Assembly: GCF_000730665.1 (NCBI RefSeq)
Contig: NZ_BBIV01000002.1
Span: 124,001 to 188,000, forward strand
Reading direction: 5' to 3'
DNA length: 64,000 nucleotides
Source of the DNA: Pseudomonas plecoglossicida NBRC 103162 = DSM 15088
GTDB taxonomy: Bacteria > Pseudomonadota > Gammaproteobacteria > Pseudomonadales > Pseudomonadaceae
Shown: positions 27,104 through 36,263 of the stretch, piece after piece
Numbering within the stretch: the first letter of the stretch is position 1
How the letters are laid out: the number at the start of each line of letters is the position of its first letter
The notes under the pieces: model-generated
Databases searched by the model: none
Told to the model about the DNA's origin: nothing
Seen by the model: only the letters and a program-made list of their open reading frames with translations
Program-made: the position numbers and the translations under genes

Positions 27104-27119
27104 TAGAGCCTATACTCTA
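27104..27119. promoter_or_regulatory. Candidate TetR operator overlapping a -10 box
   Basis: Inverted repeat TAGAG-CCTATA-CTCTA centred in the 150-base gap between divergent calB and the TetR gene. TATACT inside it (27111-27116) resembles a -10 hexamer. The position suits autoregulation plus calB control, but no binding data are implied. Confidence 0.4.
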
Positions 27120-27225
27120 ATTCGCGCCGTGGTGGGACTTTTTTCCTGCCGCCCGCCCGTGCATCCGAGGCGTGTTAAGCCGTAAGATGAGCCCTTATCG
27201 AACGCCTGCAGACCGAGAGCTGAGC

Positions 27226-27891
27226 ATGGCACCGCGCATCAAGACCCGAGAACGCATCGTGCAGAACAGCCTGGAGCTGTTCAACCAGCAGGGTGAGCGC
27301 AGCGTCAGCACCAACCACATTGCCGCGTTCATGGAAATCTCGCCCGGCAACCTGTACTACCACTTCCCCAACAAGCAAGCGATCATCGCCTTGCTGTTCA
27401 GCCAGTACGAAGCCCTGGTGGACAGTTTCCTGCGCCCGCCGCAGGGGCGCGCGGCCACGGTGGAAGACAAGCGCTTCTACCTCAAGGCGCTGCTGGCGGC
27501 GATGTGGAACTACCGTTTCCTGCACCGCGACCTGGAGCACCTGCTGGACAGCGATGCTGAACTGGCTGCCCGCTACCGGCGTTTTTCCGAGCGTTGCCTG
27601 CGCCAGGGCCAGGCGATCTACCGCGGCTTTGTCGATGCCGGAATCCTGGCCATGGAGCCCGCGCAGATCGAATCGCTGACCATCAACGCCTGGATCGTAT
27701 TGACCTCATGGGTACGCTTTCTCAGCACCACCCGCGAGCATTCTGCCCATCTGGGTGAAGAAGCCTTCAAGCGCGGCGTCTACCAGGTGCTGGTGCTGGA
27801 GCTCGGTTTCGTCACCGGCGGCGCCCGTAGCGCCGTCGATGCGCTGTGCCAGGAATTCCACGTACCGTTCAACCAGGCTCTGGAGCAATAG
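27226..27891 (+). CDS. TetR-family regulator divergent from calB
   Basis: This repressor of about 221 residues has an N-terminal TetR helix-turn-helix: RIKTRERIVQNSLELFNQQG, then ISPGNLYYHFPNKQAIIALL (about 36-55). A helical ligand-binding domain follows. ATG 27226 (MAPRIKTRE) is the usual family start; the frame also offers ATG 27187. It faces calB across a small gap holding a TAGAG/CTCTA palindrome, so it likely represses the calB-GMC operon and itself. Effector unknown. It ends 35 bases before sseA, so read-through into sseA is possible. Confidence 0.87.
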   Translation: MAPRIKTRERIVQNSLELFNQQGERSVSTNHIAAFMEISPGNLYYHFPNKQAIIALLFSQYEALVDSFLRPPQGRAATVEDKRFYLKALLAAMWNYRFLHRDLEHLLDSDAELAARYRRFSERCLRQGQAIYRGFVDAGILAMEPAQIESLTINAWIVLTSWVRFLSTTREHSAHLGEEAFKRGVYQVLVLELGFVTGGARSAVDALCQEFHVPFNQALEQ

Positions 27892-27926
27892 CCCAGGGCC
27901 TTCTTGCCATCGATCAGGAGATTGTC

Positions 27927-28781
27927 ATGCCCCTTGCGCAGTTGATCACGCCGCAACAGCTGGCCGAGCGTCTGGACTCGCCCGGACTGGTGATCCTGGA
28001 TTGTCGTTTTGCCCTGGAAGATGTGGATTACGGCCAGCGCAGCTATGCCTTGGGGCACATCGCCGGGGCGCATTTTGCCGACCTGGAAAAGGATTTGAGC
28101 GGCCCTGTGACCAAGGGCCGGACCGGGCGCCATCCGCTGCCCGATCCGCATCGCCTGGTCGAGCGCTTGCGCGAGTGGGGCCTGGACAATGACAGCGAGG
28201 TCGTGCTTTACGACGATGGCCCGGGCGCCTTTGCCGCACGTGCCTGGTGGCTGTTGGCCTGGCTGGGCAAGCGCAGCGGCGTGGCCATTCTCGATGGCGG
28301 TCTGAAGGCCTGGCACGCGGCCCATCTGCCGTTGAGCCTGGATGCACCGATCAGGCGCGAGGGGTCGTTCACCGGCGAGCCGGACGCCACGTTGCTGATC
28401 GATGCCGAGCACCTGGTCAAGCGTCTGGGCAGCCCTGAGCTGACCTTGATCGATGCGCGTGCCTTGCCGCGGTTTCGCGGTGAAGTGGAGCCGATCGACC
28501 CGCTGGCCGGGCATATCCCGGGCGCGCAATGTGCGGCGTTCACCGACAACCTGGATGCCGAGGGGCGTTTCCTGGCGCCGGCGCAGCTCGAGCAGCGCTT
28601 TGCCGAAAAGCTGGGCGGGCGCACGCCTGAGCAGTTGGTCGCGTATTGCGGGTCGGGGGTGACGGCCTGCCACAACCTGTTCGCCCTGGCGCTGGCCGGG
28701 TATCCGTTGGGCAGGCTGTATGCCGGCTCATGGAGCGAGTGGATCAATGATCCGAAACATGGTGTAGCGACAGGCGAGTGA
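27927..28781 (+). CDS. sseA: 3-mercaptopyruvate/thiosulfate sulfurtransferase (two rhodanese domains)
   Basis: This 284-residue protein has two rhodanese modules. The N-terminal one is structural, with VILDCRFALED and GHIAGAHFADLEKDL. The C-terminal one is catalytic, with LIDARALPRFRGEVEP and the active-site loop YCGSGVTACHN (Cys at about 237). The loop sequence CGSGVTA is the form found in 3-mercaptopyruvate sulfurtransferases. It transfers sulfur from mercaptopyruvate or thiosulfate to thiols or cyanide. ATG 27927 has AGGAG six bases before it; the longer frame begins inside the TetR gene. Confidence 0.9.
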   Translation: MPLAQLITPQQLAERLDSPGLVILDCRFALEDVDYGQRSYALGHIAGAHFADLEKDLSGPVTKGRTGRHPLPDPHRLVERLREWGLDNDSEVVLYDDGPGAFAARAWWLLAWLGKRSGVAILDGGLKAWHAAHLPLSLDAPIRREGSFTGEPDATLLIDAEHLVKRLGSPELTLIDARALPRFRGEVEPIDPLAGHIPGAQCAAFTDNLDAEGRFLAPAQLEQRFAEKLGGRTPEQLVAYCGSGVTACHNLFALALAGYPLGRLYAGSWSEWINDPKHGVATGE

Positions 28782-28804
28782 GCAGGCTGGTCACCCACAG
28801 TCCA

Positions 28805-28838
28805 TCTGTGGGAGCCGGCTTGCCGGCGATGAGGCCGG
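28805..28838. repeat. Single REP element
   Basis: REP copy (TGTGGGAGCCGGCTTGCCGG) between the convergent sseA and YheT genes. Confidence 0.8.
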
Positions 28839-28845
28839 TCATGGT

Positions 28846-29838
28846 TTAGCCGCCCTCGATCAGCCACTGCGGAATCCGTCGCTCCAGGTAATACCCAGGA
28901 TTTCGCAGGCTGCCCTCGACAAACCCCACATGCCCGCCCCGCTGATGCAGCTCGAAGTGCGTCTGCGCCGCCAGTTCACTGGCGGCGGGCAGGCTGTTGC
29001 CGTGCACGAACGGGTCGTCGGTGGAGTGGATGATCAGTGTCGGCGTCCGGTTTTGCCCGAGGAAGTAGCGGCTCGACGAGCGGCGATAGTAGTCGTGGGC
29101 GTCGTCGAAGCCATTGAGCGGCGCGGTGATCCTGCCGTCGAAATCCCAGAAGGTCTTCAGGTTGCGCAAGGGGCCCAGGCGGTGGAGCGCGGCCAGCCCT
29201 TCATGATGCCCCTTGTCCTGGAAGTGCCGTTGCTTCACCTGCACATAGGCCATCATTTCGCGCATGAAGTGGGCTTGGTACACCTTGGAAAACCCTTGGC
29301 CGATGCGGTCCGCGCACTGGTCCAGGCGAAAGGGCACCGAAACCGCCACCGCTGCCTCCAGCTGGCTTGCCGCGCCGCTCTCACCCAGGTACTTGAGCAG
29401 CACATTGCCGCCTAGCGAATAGCCGACCGCATACAGCGGTGCCAACGGACGCTCGGCACGCAGGTGGGTGACCACTTCGGCCAGGTCTTCGCTGGCGCCG
29501 GAATGGTAGCTGCGCGCCAGCAGGTTGGGCTCGCCCGAGCAGCCGCGCCAGTTCACCGCCACACTGGCCCAGCCGCGAGCCTGCAGTGCCTGCTGCAAGC
29601 CTTTGACATAGGGTGAATGGGATGAGCCGGTCAGGCCGTGCAGTACCAGCACCAGCGGAGCATCGGCCTGGTGCGGGCCGTGCCAGTCGAGGTCGAGGAA
29701 GTCGCCATCGGCCAGCCACAGACGCTCGCGGTTGCGCTCCAGGGCGGGCAGCTTGCGCCACAGCGGGCCCCACAGGGTCTGCAGGTGAGGATTGGACAGG
29801 CCGATGGCCGGGCGGAATGTGGCGGTAAGGCTGGGCAT
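28846..29838 (-). CDS. YheT-family alpha/beta-fold hydrolase
   Basis: This 330-residue hydrolase has the alpha/beta fold pattern of the YheT group: oxyanion region LVLVLHGLTGSSHSPYVKG (about 62-80), nucleophile elbow AVGYSLGGNVLLKYLG (Ser about 145), acid in IHSTDDPFV, and catalytic His in QRGGHVGFVEGS near residue 302. Such enzymes are cytoplasmic carboxylesterases or acyl hydrolases of unknown natural substrate. Start ATG 29838 (MPSLTATFRPAIG) fits the family length. Encoded alone, convergent with sseA. Confidence 0.88.
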   Translation of the reverse strand: MPSLTATFRPAIGLSNPHLQTLWGPLWRKLPALERNRERLWLADGDFLDLDWHGPHQADAPLVLVLHGLTGSSHSPYVKGLQQALQARGWASVAVNWRGCSGEPNLLARSYHSGASEDLAEVVTHLRAERPLAPLYAVGYSLGGNVLLKYLGESGAASQLEAAVAVSVPFRLDQCADRIGQGFSKVYQAHFMREMMAYVQVKQRHFQDKGHHEGLAALHRLGPLRNLKTFWDFDGRITAPLNGFDDAHDYYRRSSSRYFLGQNRTPTLIIHSTDDPFVHGNSLPAASELAAQTHFELHQRGGHVGFVEGSLRNPGYYLERRIPQWLIEGG

Positions 29839-29898
29839 GCTGGGCGACTCGTGTTGTGCCTGCCTAGAGTGCCATGAAACACCGCCACTGTACCTGCG

Positions 29899-32505
29899 CT
29901 ATTGGTCGGCAGTCGGTCCGACGCTGACGATGAGTGTTCGAGAAGGATCCACATGGGACTTGAACGCCGCGTGTGCCATTTCCGGGGTCACGGCCAACAG
30001 CTGGTCAATGTAAGTGGGCAATGCGTCGGCAGGCAGCCCGAGATGGCCGTGCTCGGCGATGAGCTTCGCCAGTGCCCCGTTCCTCGCCAATTTGCGCCGC
30101 AGCTCACCAAGCACGGCTTGCCGGGCCAGATCAAGTTCGGCAGCACTTGGGCCTTCGCTCATGTAGGTGTGGAGTACCTCCTCGACCTGCTTCTGTGAAG
30201 CTTCCTGCAGGCCCGCAGCGACTTCCCACTCGATGTAGAGCAGTTTGTTCAACGATGAAAGCCCGGAGGTGATCGAATAGGTCAGTCCCTGGCGTTGGCG
30301 CAGCCGAGTGTAAAGACGTGAATCGATGCCTTCCCCGAGCACGTGATTGGCCAGGAGCAGGGCCGGGTGGTCAGGATCGCCGGGTATTGCAGTTGCCGGC
30401 ATCAGCATCAACAGCGTATCGCTGAGGCCCTTGTGCTCCAGGGCAAGGTGGGCACTTTCGAACGCGGGCAGGTGTGCCGGCTTCGTGGAGGCCCAGTGCT
30501 GCGGCAGAGCCTGGCAAATCCTCTGGCAAAGTGCCTCGGCCTCGTTGCGTGTCAGGTCGCCAACCAGCGAAATCTGCAGATTGTTCGCCGAATAGGCTTT
30601 CTGGTGAAAATCCGCCAGGTCTTGCGTGGAGATCGCCTCGATCCCTTCGGCCGTTCCCCGTACGGGCGCACCATAGGGATGATTGCCGTACAGGTGGGCG
30701 AACGCTGCCTGGCGGGCTCGCAGTATCGGATATGCCTGCTGGTGCCTGTTGGACGCCAGCAGGTTGGCCTTGAGTGCAATCAGCTGCGCCGCATTCATGG
30801 CCGGTCGTGCAACCATGTCGGTAATCAGGTCGACGGCAGGTTCCAGTACCGACCCTTTCATGCTGCGCAAGCTGATGATCGCCCGATCGATCTTGATGTC
30901 TTTCCTGTAGATCGCGCCAAGTTGCTCGATGTGCTCGGCAAATTGTCCTGCATCCAGGCCATGGGTGCCTTCATCGAGCATGAACAACGTCAGCGCGGCG
31001 AGCCCGGGTTTGCCCGCGTCCAGCCGGCTGCCGGCATCGAAGCTGAGGACAAGGTCGACCATGGGCACGCCGTGCGCCTGGACCAATCTGACATGCGCGC
31101 CTTCGTCGGTTTGCCAGGCTTGCACTGCGGGTGCGGCCAACACGGTCCTTGTCAGGTCGAGTCCTTGCAGAGAGCCCAGGGCCGGCTGGCTATCATCCCG
31201 GATGATTTCGGCTGCAGGTGTCGGATTTGCTGGCTCGTCTTGCAGGTAGGTGATGGTCAGGCGTTCGTGATTGAGGAACTCGTGCGCCGCGGCACGCACG
31301 TCTTCGGCGGTGACCTGCTCGATTTCCTGGGGTTGCTGATCGATCAGGCGTGGATCGACGCCGGTCACCGCATGCCAGCCAATCGCTTGCGCTTGCTTGG
31401 CAATGTCGTCGCGATCGAATACCAGGCCCGCCAGCAAGCGGTTCTTTGCCCGCGTGAGTTCCTCTGCGCTTGGCGCACTGGAACGCAAGCGCTCGATTTC
31501 CTGCAGGACTGCCTCAGCTGCCGATTGCGTCGTCGCTTTTTCGAGGTTGGCAGCCAACTCGAACGTCAGCAGGCTGTCGCCACGCTGCAAGGGTTGATAG
31601 TCCGCATGGACATGCAGCAGCAGCGCTTCGTCCCGCACCTTGCGCAAGTACAAACGTGAGCTGCTGCCATTGGCCAGGAGCTGGGGAATCAAGCGCAGGG
31701 CCTGTGCCTGTGAGGGGCTGGCGGCAGTGGCCAGACTCGGGGTGTTGAAAGCCAGGATGGCGCCCGGCCGAAGGCCCGGCGCCGCGATGGTCTGGCAACG
31801 GTGCCTGAAGTGCGTGTTGCGCTGCGCAGTCCAGCGTTCGGGCAGGCTGGCGCGGGCAATCGAGCCGAAGTGGCGTTCGACCAGCGTGCGCACGGTTTGC
31901 AGGTCGCTGTCGCCAACCACGACCAGCGTGGCGTTGTTGGGCTGATACCAATCCTTGTACCAGGCGCGCACGGCAGCGATGTCCAGGTGCTCGAGGTCAG
32001 CCGGATGGCCTATCGTCGGCGTGGCGTAGGGAGAACGGCTGTTGGCGAGCATCGTCGAGCGTTCCCGGGCCAGGCTCAGCGGGATATTGGCGACGTGCTC
32101 GCGGCGTTCGGCCTTGACCACCTCCAGCTCGCGGGCAAAGACCGCTTCGCCCAAGGTGGCGCTGACCATGGAGTCGGCCATGATTTCCAGCACCACCTCA
32201 AGGCGATCTGCCGGTAGCGTCACCGGGAAGAAGGTGGCGTCAGGTGCCGTGAACGCATTCGGATCACCCCCCAGGCGGGTCATCATCTTGCTGTACTGGC
32301 CAGGGGCAAGCTTGCTGCTGCCCTCGAACATCAGGTGCTCGACCAGGTGACAAAGGCCGGACTGCCCCGTCGCCTCCTGACTCGATCCGACGTGATACCA
32401 AAGCTGGACGGACGCCAGTGGTGCCCGATGGTCTTCACGCAGGTAGACCGCAAGGCCGTTGTCGAGTGTGAAGTGCTGTAGCGGTGAGGAAGCATTTGTG
32501 TGCAT
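29899..32505 (-). CDS. M16-family zinc metallopeptidase, fused two-subunit form (868 aa)
   Basis: This protein consists of two M16 halves in one chain. The N half (residues about 10-430) has the inverted zinc motif H53-x-x-E56-H57 in SGLCHLVEHLMF and the distal Glu in ELEVVKAERREH. The C half (about 440-868) lacks HxxEH and corresponds to the inactive partner domain (GLAALTLFMLDEG). No signal peptide or membrane anchor is visible, unlike the two neighbouring M16 genes. Its halves resemble those two neighbours in order, so it looks like a fused paralogue. It is on the same strand, 93 bases after rsmD. GC is somewhat lower than in neighbouring core genes by eye. Substrate unknown; a cytosolic oligopeptidase role is inferred. 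Confidence 0.85.
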   Translation of the reverse strand: MHTNASSPLQHFTLDNGLAVYLREDHRAPLASVQLWYHVGSSQEATGQSGLCHLVEHLMFEGSSKLAPGQYSKMMTRLGGDPNAFTAPDATFFPVTLPADRLEVVLEIMADSMVSATLGEAVFARELEVVKAERREHVANIPLSLARERSTMLANSRSPYATPTIGHPADLEHLDIAAVRAWYKDWYQPNNATLVVVGDSDLQTVRTLVERHFGSIARASLPERWTAQRNTHFRHRCQTIAAPGLRPGAILAFNTPSLATAASPSQAQALRLIPQLLANGSSSRLYLRKVRDEALLLHVHADYQPLQRGDSLLTFELAANLEKATTQSAAEAVLQEIERLRSSAPSAEELTRAKNRLLAGLVFDRDDIAKQAQAIGWHAVTGVDPRLIDQQPQEIEQVTAEDVRAAAHEFLNHERLTITYLQDEPANPTPAAEIIRDDSQPALGSLQGLDLTRTVLAAPAVQAWQTDEGAHVRLVQAHGVPMVDLVLSFDAGSRLDAGKPGLAALTLFMLDEGTHGLDAGQFAEHIEQLGAIYRKDIKIDRAIISLRSMKGSVLEPAVDLITDMVARPAMNAAQLIALKANLLASNRHQQAYPILRARQAAFAHLYGNHPYGAPVRGTAEGIEAISTQDLADFHQKAYSANNLQISLVGDLTRNEAEALCQRICQALPQHWASTKPAHLPAFESAHLALEHKGLSDTLLMLMPATAIPGDPDHPALLLANHVLGEGIDSRLYTRLRQRQGLTYSITSGLSSLNKLLYIEWEVAAGLQEASQKQVEEVLHTYMSEGPSAAELDLARQAVLGELRRKLARNGALAKLIAEHGHLGLPADALPTYIDQLLAVTPEMAHAAFKSHVDPSRTLIVSVGPTADQ

Positions 32506-32598
32506 GAACGAAGTGCTCCGGTGGGTTATGAACCGGAGCAGCTTCGGTTAGTCGCAAGGCCTGTCTGTGTTACTTACGTCTCCCGGCAAGCCATTGAG

Positions 32599-33201
32599 TC
32601 AGCCCCTTTGCCAGAGGGCGTAGTACACCTGGCCGGTTTTCTTTTCCCGGTGCAGGTGCCAGTTGCCGGGCAACTGCAGCGTCGATGGCGCCGCTTCGCT
32701 TTCGGTGTAGATCCAGGCCTGTTCGCGCAGCCACTGGTTCTGCTCCAGCAGGTTGCAGGTGTTGGCCAGCAGGTCCTGGTGGAACGGCGGGTCGAGGAAG
32801 ACCACGTCGAACTGTTGCTTGGCCGGGCCTTGCAGGTAACGCAGGGCGTCGGTCTGCAGGATCTGCCCACGCGGGCAGCGCAGCAGTTCCAGGTTGTTCT
32901 TCAGGTTGCCGATCGCTGCCGGGTTGCTGTCCAGTGCCACGGCATCCTCGGCGCCGCGGGACAGCGCCTCCAGCACCAGGGCGCCGCTGCCGGTGAAGGC
33001 ATCCAGCACCCGGGCGCCTTCGATGTAGGGCGCCAGCCAGTTGAACAGGGTTTCGCGCACACGGTCGGGCGTCGGTCGCAGCCCTTCGCCTTCAGGTACC
33101 GCCAGGCGGCGGCTGCGCCACTCGCCGGCGATGATGCGCAGGTGACCCTGGCCCTTGCTTTGGCCCGGCTGCGGGCGGGCAGGAGGGGTGGATCTAGGCA
33201 T
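32599..33201 (-). CDS. rsmD: 16S rRNA (guanine966-N2)-methyltransferase
   Basis: This 200-residue SAM-dependent enzyme methylates G966 of 16S rRNA in the 30S subunit. The family start RIIAGEWRSRRLAVPEGEGL and RPTPDRVRETLFNWL (about 25-62) is present, followed by SAM motif VLDAFTGSGALVLEALSRGA (about 70-89) and the catalytic NPPY-type motif FLDPPFHQDLL (about 139-149). Its ATG overlaps the stop of the upstream M16 gene (TAATG), so the two are translationally coupled. This M16-M16-rsmD order is conserved in Pseudomonas. Confidence 0.95.
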   Translation of the reverse strand: MPRSTPPARPQPGQSKGQGHLRIIAGEWRSRRLAVPEGEGLRPTPDRVRETLFNWLAPYIEGARVLDAFTGSGALVLEALSRGAEDAVALDSNPAAIGNLKNNLELLRCPRGQILQTDALRYLQGPAKQQFDVVFLDPPFHQDLLANTCNLLEQNQWLREQAWIYTESEAAPSTLQLPGNWHLHREKKTGQVYYALWQRG

Positions 33202-34685
33202 TAGTGCTCCGGTACGCCAAGCGGTTGCTCGGCGGGTTTGTCTGTGGGGGCTGGCAGTGGCTTCTGCGGCACACTCGGGCCAACGGTGACGATCACCAGC
33301 TTGTCGGCTGCCAGGTGCTTGTTCATGGCGTCCTTGACCTGCTCGACGGTCAGCGCCTGGGACTGCTGCATGAAGTCTTCCAGCCAGGTCAGCGGCAGGT
33401 TGTAGAAGCCGATGGCGCCCAGTTGGCCGACGATGCTGCCGTTGCTGGCGTTGGACAGCGGGAAGCTGCCTGCCAGCTCGCGCTTGGCATCGTCCAGCTC
33501 TTGCTGGGTCGGGCCGCTTTTCAGGTAGTCGGCAAGAATACCTTCAACCAGCTTCAATGTGCCTTCGCTGAGTTCGGCGCGGGTCTGCAGGTTGATCATG
33601 AACGGGCCGCGTACCTGCATCGGGCTGAAGACCGAGTACACGCCATAGGTCAGGCCGCGCTTTTCCCGTACTTCGCTCATCAGGCGGGTGCCGAAAGCGC
33701 CACCGCCGAGAATCTGGTTGCCCAGCGACAGGGCAGGCCAGTCCGGGTCCTGGCGGTCGATGCCGAGCTCGGCGAGCATCAGGTGCGTCTGCTTGCTCGG
33801 GAAGTCGATGTGGGTGATGCCTGCCTTGGGTTCGACCGGCTGGGCGGGTTTCGCCAGCGCCGGACCTTTGGGCAGGGCGGCGGACACCTGGGCAGCGACG
33901 GCTTCGGCTTCCTCGCGGCTGAGGTCGCCGACCAGGGCGATCACGGCGTTGCCAGCGGCATAGGCCTTGGCGTGGAAGGCGCGCAGTTGCTCCAGGGTGA
34001 TGCCCGGGATGCTTTCGGCACTGCCATCGCTGGGCTGGCCGTAGGGATGGTTGCCATAGAGATTGGCGAACAGCGCCTTGCCAGCGATCTTGCCAGGGTT
34101 CTGCTTGTCGTACTCGAAACCGGCCAGCAGCTGGTTCTTGATGCGTTTGAGCGCGTCCTCCGGGAAGGTCGGCTTGCCGGCCACCTCGGCGAACAGCTTG
34201 AGCGCGGGCTCGCGCTTGTCCTTGACGCTCAGGCTGCGCAGCGAGGCCACGGCCATGTCGCGGTAGGAGCCGTTGCCAAAGTCAGCACCGAGGCCCTCGA
34301 AGCCTTCGGCGATGGCGGTCACGTCCTTGCCGGCCACGCCCTCATTGAGCATGGCGTTGGTCAGGGCGGCCAGGCCCGGCGTGTTGCCGTCCTGGCTGCT
34401 GCCGGCGGCGAAGGTCACGCGCAGGTCGAACATCGGCAGCTCGCGGGCCTCGACGAACAGTACCCGGGCACCTTCGGCGGTGGTCCAGTTCTGGATGTTC
34501 AGCTGGCGCCGGCTCGGCGCCTTGCCATCCAGCTCGGCCAGCGATTGCAGGGTGTTGGCCGGGCGCGCTGCAGTGCTGTCGGCCTCGGAATGGGCCGGGC
34601 GGGCGAGGACCGCGGCCACGGCCACCACCAGTGCGATGATGCCTGTGCCGATCAGGGTGTAGCGTGGTGCGCTGCGATCACTCAT
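33201..34685 (-). CDS. M16-family peptidase-like subunit, catalytically inactive partner
   Basis: This protein of about 494 residues (ATG 34685, MSDRSAPRYTL) has an N-terminal membrane anchor (about residues 12-30) and an M16 fold. At the place of HxxEH it reads GLAALTNAMLNEG, so it cannot bind the zinc and is the non-catalytic subunit. The C-terminal domain keeps the pattern GTRLMSEVREKRGLTYGVYS that helps bind substrate. Its start overlaps the end of the catalytic subunit gene by eight bases (ATGAGTGA), and its stop overlaps rsmD. Together with the upstream gene it forms a periplasmic heterodimeric peptidase by analogy with other paired M16 proteins. Confidence 0.88.
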   Translation of the reverse strand: MSDRSAPRYTLIGTGIIALVVAVAAVLARPAHSEADSTAARPANTLQSLAELDGKAPSRRQLNIQNWTTAEGARVLFVEARELPMFDLRVTFAAGSSQDGNTPGLAALTNAMLNEGVAGKDVTAIAEGFEGLGADFGNGSYRDMAVASLRSLSVKDKREPALKLFAEVAGKPTFPEDALKRIKNQLLAGFEYDKQNPGKIAGKALFANLYGNHPYGQPSDGSAESIPGITLEQLRAFHAKAYAAGNAVIALVGDLSREEAEAVAAQVSAALPKGPALAKPAQPVEPKAGITHIDFPSKQTHLMLAELGIDRQDPDWPALSLGNQILGGGAFGTRLMSEVREKRGLTYGVYSVFSPMQVRGPFMINLQTRAELSEGTLKLVEGILADYLKSGPTQQELDDAKRELAGSFPLSNASNGSIVGQLGAIGFYNLPLTWLEDFMQQSQALTVEQVKDAMNKHLAADKLVIVTVGPSVPQKPLPAPTDKPAEQPLGVPEH

Positions 34686-36033
34686 GAGCGGACTCCTCGG
34701 GCAGTACATGGGCAACGCTCAGGCGTTCGCGGGTGAAGTAGGTGCGTGCGGCGTTCTGGATGTCCTCGGGGGTGACGCGCTTGAGTTCGTCCAGCTCGCT
34801 GTCGATCAGCTTCCAGGACAGGCCGACGGTTTCCAGCTGGCCAATGGTGGTGGCCTGGCTGCTGATCGAGTCACGGTCGTAGACCAGACCGGCGATCACC
34901 TGGGCGCGCACGCGCTCCAGCTCTTCGGCGCTGGGCGGGGTGGTCTTGAGCTCTTCGAGCAGTTGCCAGACGCCTTTCTCGACATCGGCCAGGGTCTTCT
35001 GCTTCTGCACGTTCGGCGTGGCCGAGATGAGGAACAGGCTGTCACCACGGGTAAAGGCGTTGTAGCTGGACGAAGCACCGGCCACCAGTTCCTGGCCACG
35101 CTCCAGGCGTGCCGGCAGGCGGGCACTGTAGCCGCCGTCGAGCAGCGCCGAGATCAGGCGCAGGGCTTGCACGGTGCGCGGGTCCTTGGCCGTGGCCAGG
35201 CCAGGTGCGTTGAAGCCGTAGATCAGGCTCGGCAGTTGGGTGCGCACGTGCAGGGTCAGCTGGCGCAGGCCCGGTTCGGCGAGTTCGAGCGGCAGCTTGG
35301 CCGGCGGCACGCTGCGCTTGGGGATGGCACCGAAGTACTTCTGCGCGAGGCCCTTGACCTCGTCGGCGGTGACATCGCCGACCACCACCAGGGTCGCGTT
35401 GTTCGGCGCATACCAGGACTCGTACCAATGGCGCAGCTCCTCGACCTTCATGCGTTCGAGGTCAGCCATCCAGCCGATGGTCGGCGTGTGGTAGCCACTG
35501 GCCGGAAAAGCCATGGCGCGGAACAGCTCGAAAGCTTTCGAACTGGGCTGATCGTCGGTGCGCAGGCGGCGCTCCTCCTTGATCACCTCGATTTCGCGGG
35601 CGAATTCGTCGGCCGGCAGGCGCAGGCTGGCCAGGCGGTCGGCCTCGAGCTCGAAGGCCACCGGCAGGCGGTCGCGGGCCAGCACCTGGTAATAGGCGGT
35701 GTAGTCGTCGCTGGTGAAGGCATTCTCTTCCGCGCCGAGGTCGCGCAGGATGCGCGAGGCCTCGCCGGGGCCGATCTTGGCGCTACCCTTGAACATCATG
35801 TGCTCGAGGGCGTGGGACAAGCCGGTCTGGCCCGGCGTCTCGTAGCTGGAGCCGACCTTGTACCAGATCTGTGAAACGACCACCGGCGCGCGGTGATCCT
35901 CCCGCACGACCACCTTGAGGCCGTTGTCGAGGATGAACTCGTGGGTAGGTTGCACATCGGCGGCGAAGGCCATCAGTGGCAGGCAGAGCGTGCTGAACAA
36001 CAGGCCAGCGGCGCGGCGGGCTAGAGCATTCAT
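34678..36033 (-). CDS. M16-family zinc metallopeptidase, catalytic subunit (periplasmic)
   Basis: This 451-residue protein has a signal peptide (MNALARRAAGLLFSTLCLPLMAFA, cut near residue 25). The active inverted zinc motif is H74-A-L-E77-H78 in GLSHALEHMMFKG, and the third ligand Glu is in EIEVIKEERR (about 150). The N-terminal signature LDNGLKVVVREDHRAP is typical of the pitrilysin-like family. It is the first gene of the coupled M16-M16-rsmD operon. Only one M16 repeat is present, so the downstream inactive subunit is expected to complete the clam-shell. Likely a periplasmic peptide-degrading protease; natural substrates unknown. Confidence 0.9.
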   Translation of the reverse strand: MNALARRAAGLLFSTLCLPLMAFAADVQPTHEFILDNGLKVVVREDHRAPVVVSQIWYKVGSSYETPGQTGLSHALEHMMFKGSAKIGPGEASRILRDLGAEENAFTSDDYTAYYQVLARDRLPVAFELEADRLASLRLPADEFAREIEVIKEERRLRTDDQPSSKAFELFRAMAFPASGYHTPTIGWMADLERMKVEELRHWYESWYAPNNATLVVVGDVTADEVKGLAQKYFGAIPKRSVPPAKLPLELAEPGLRQLTLHVRTQLPSLIYGFNAPGLATAKDPRTVQALRLISALLDGGYSARLPARLERGQELVAGASSSYNAFTRGDSLFLISATPNVQKQKTLADVEKGVWQLLEELKTTPPSAEELERVRAQVIAGLVYDRDSISSQATTIGQLETVGLSWKLIDSELDELKRVTPEDIQNAARTYFTRERLSVAHVLPEESAHE

Positions 36034-36263
36034 ACGGAGATTAACCTGTTCGGCGGCCCGCTGGTTTAGCGTCGGCGGGCCAGGAGGTGCTAGGATACTG
36101 ATCCGGTTGCCTGGCGACCATGCCTGTCGCCGTTCTGGCCTCCAGGCCTATATAGACAAACATTGCGCATGAACCAGCCGGATTCAAAATAGTCTGTTCT
36201 GCGTTTAGAGAATTCCCGATGCGCCACTGCTGGCCCATCGCTACCCTGAGATAGCCGTCTTCC

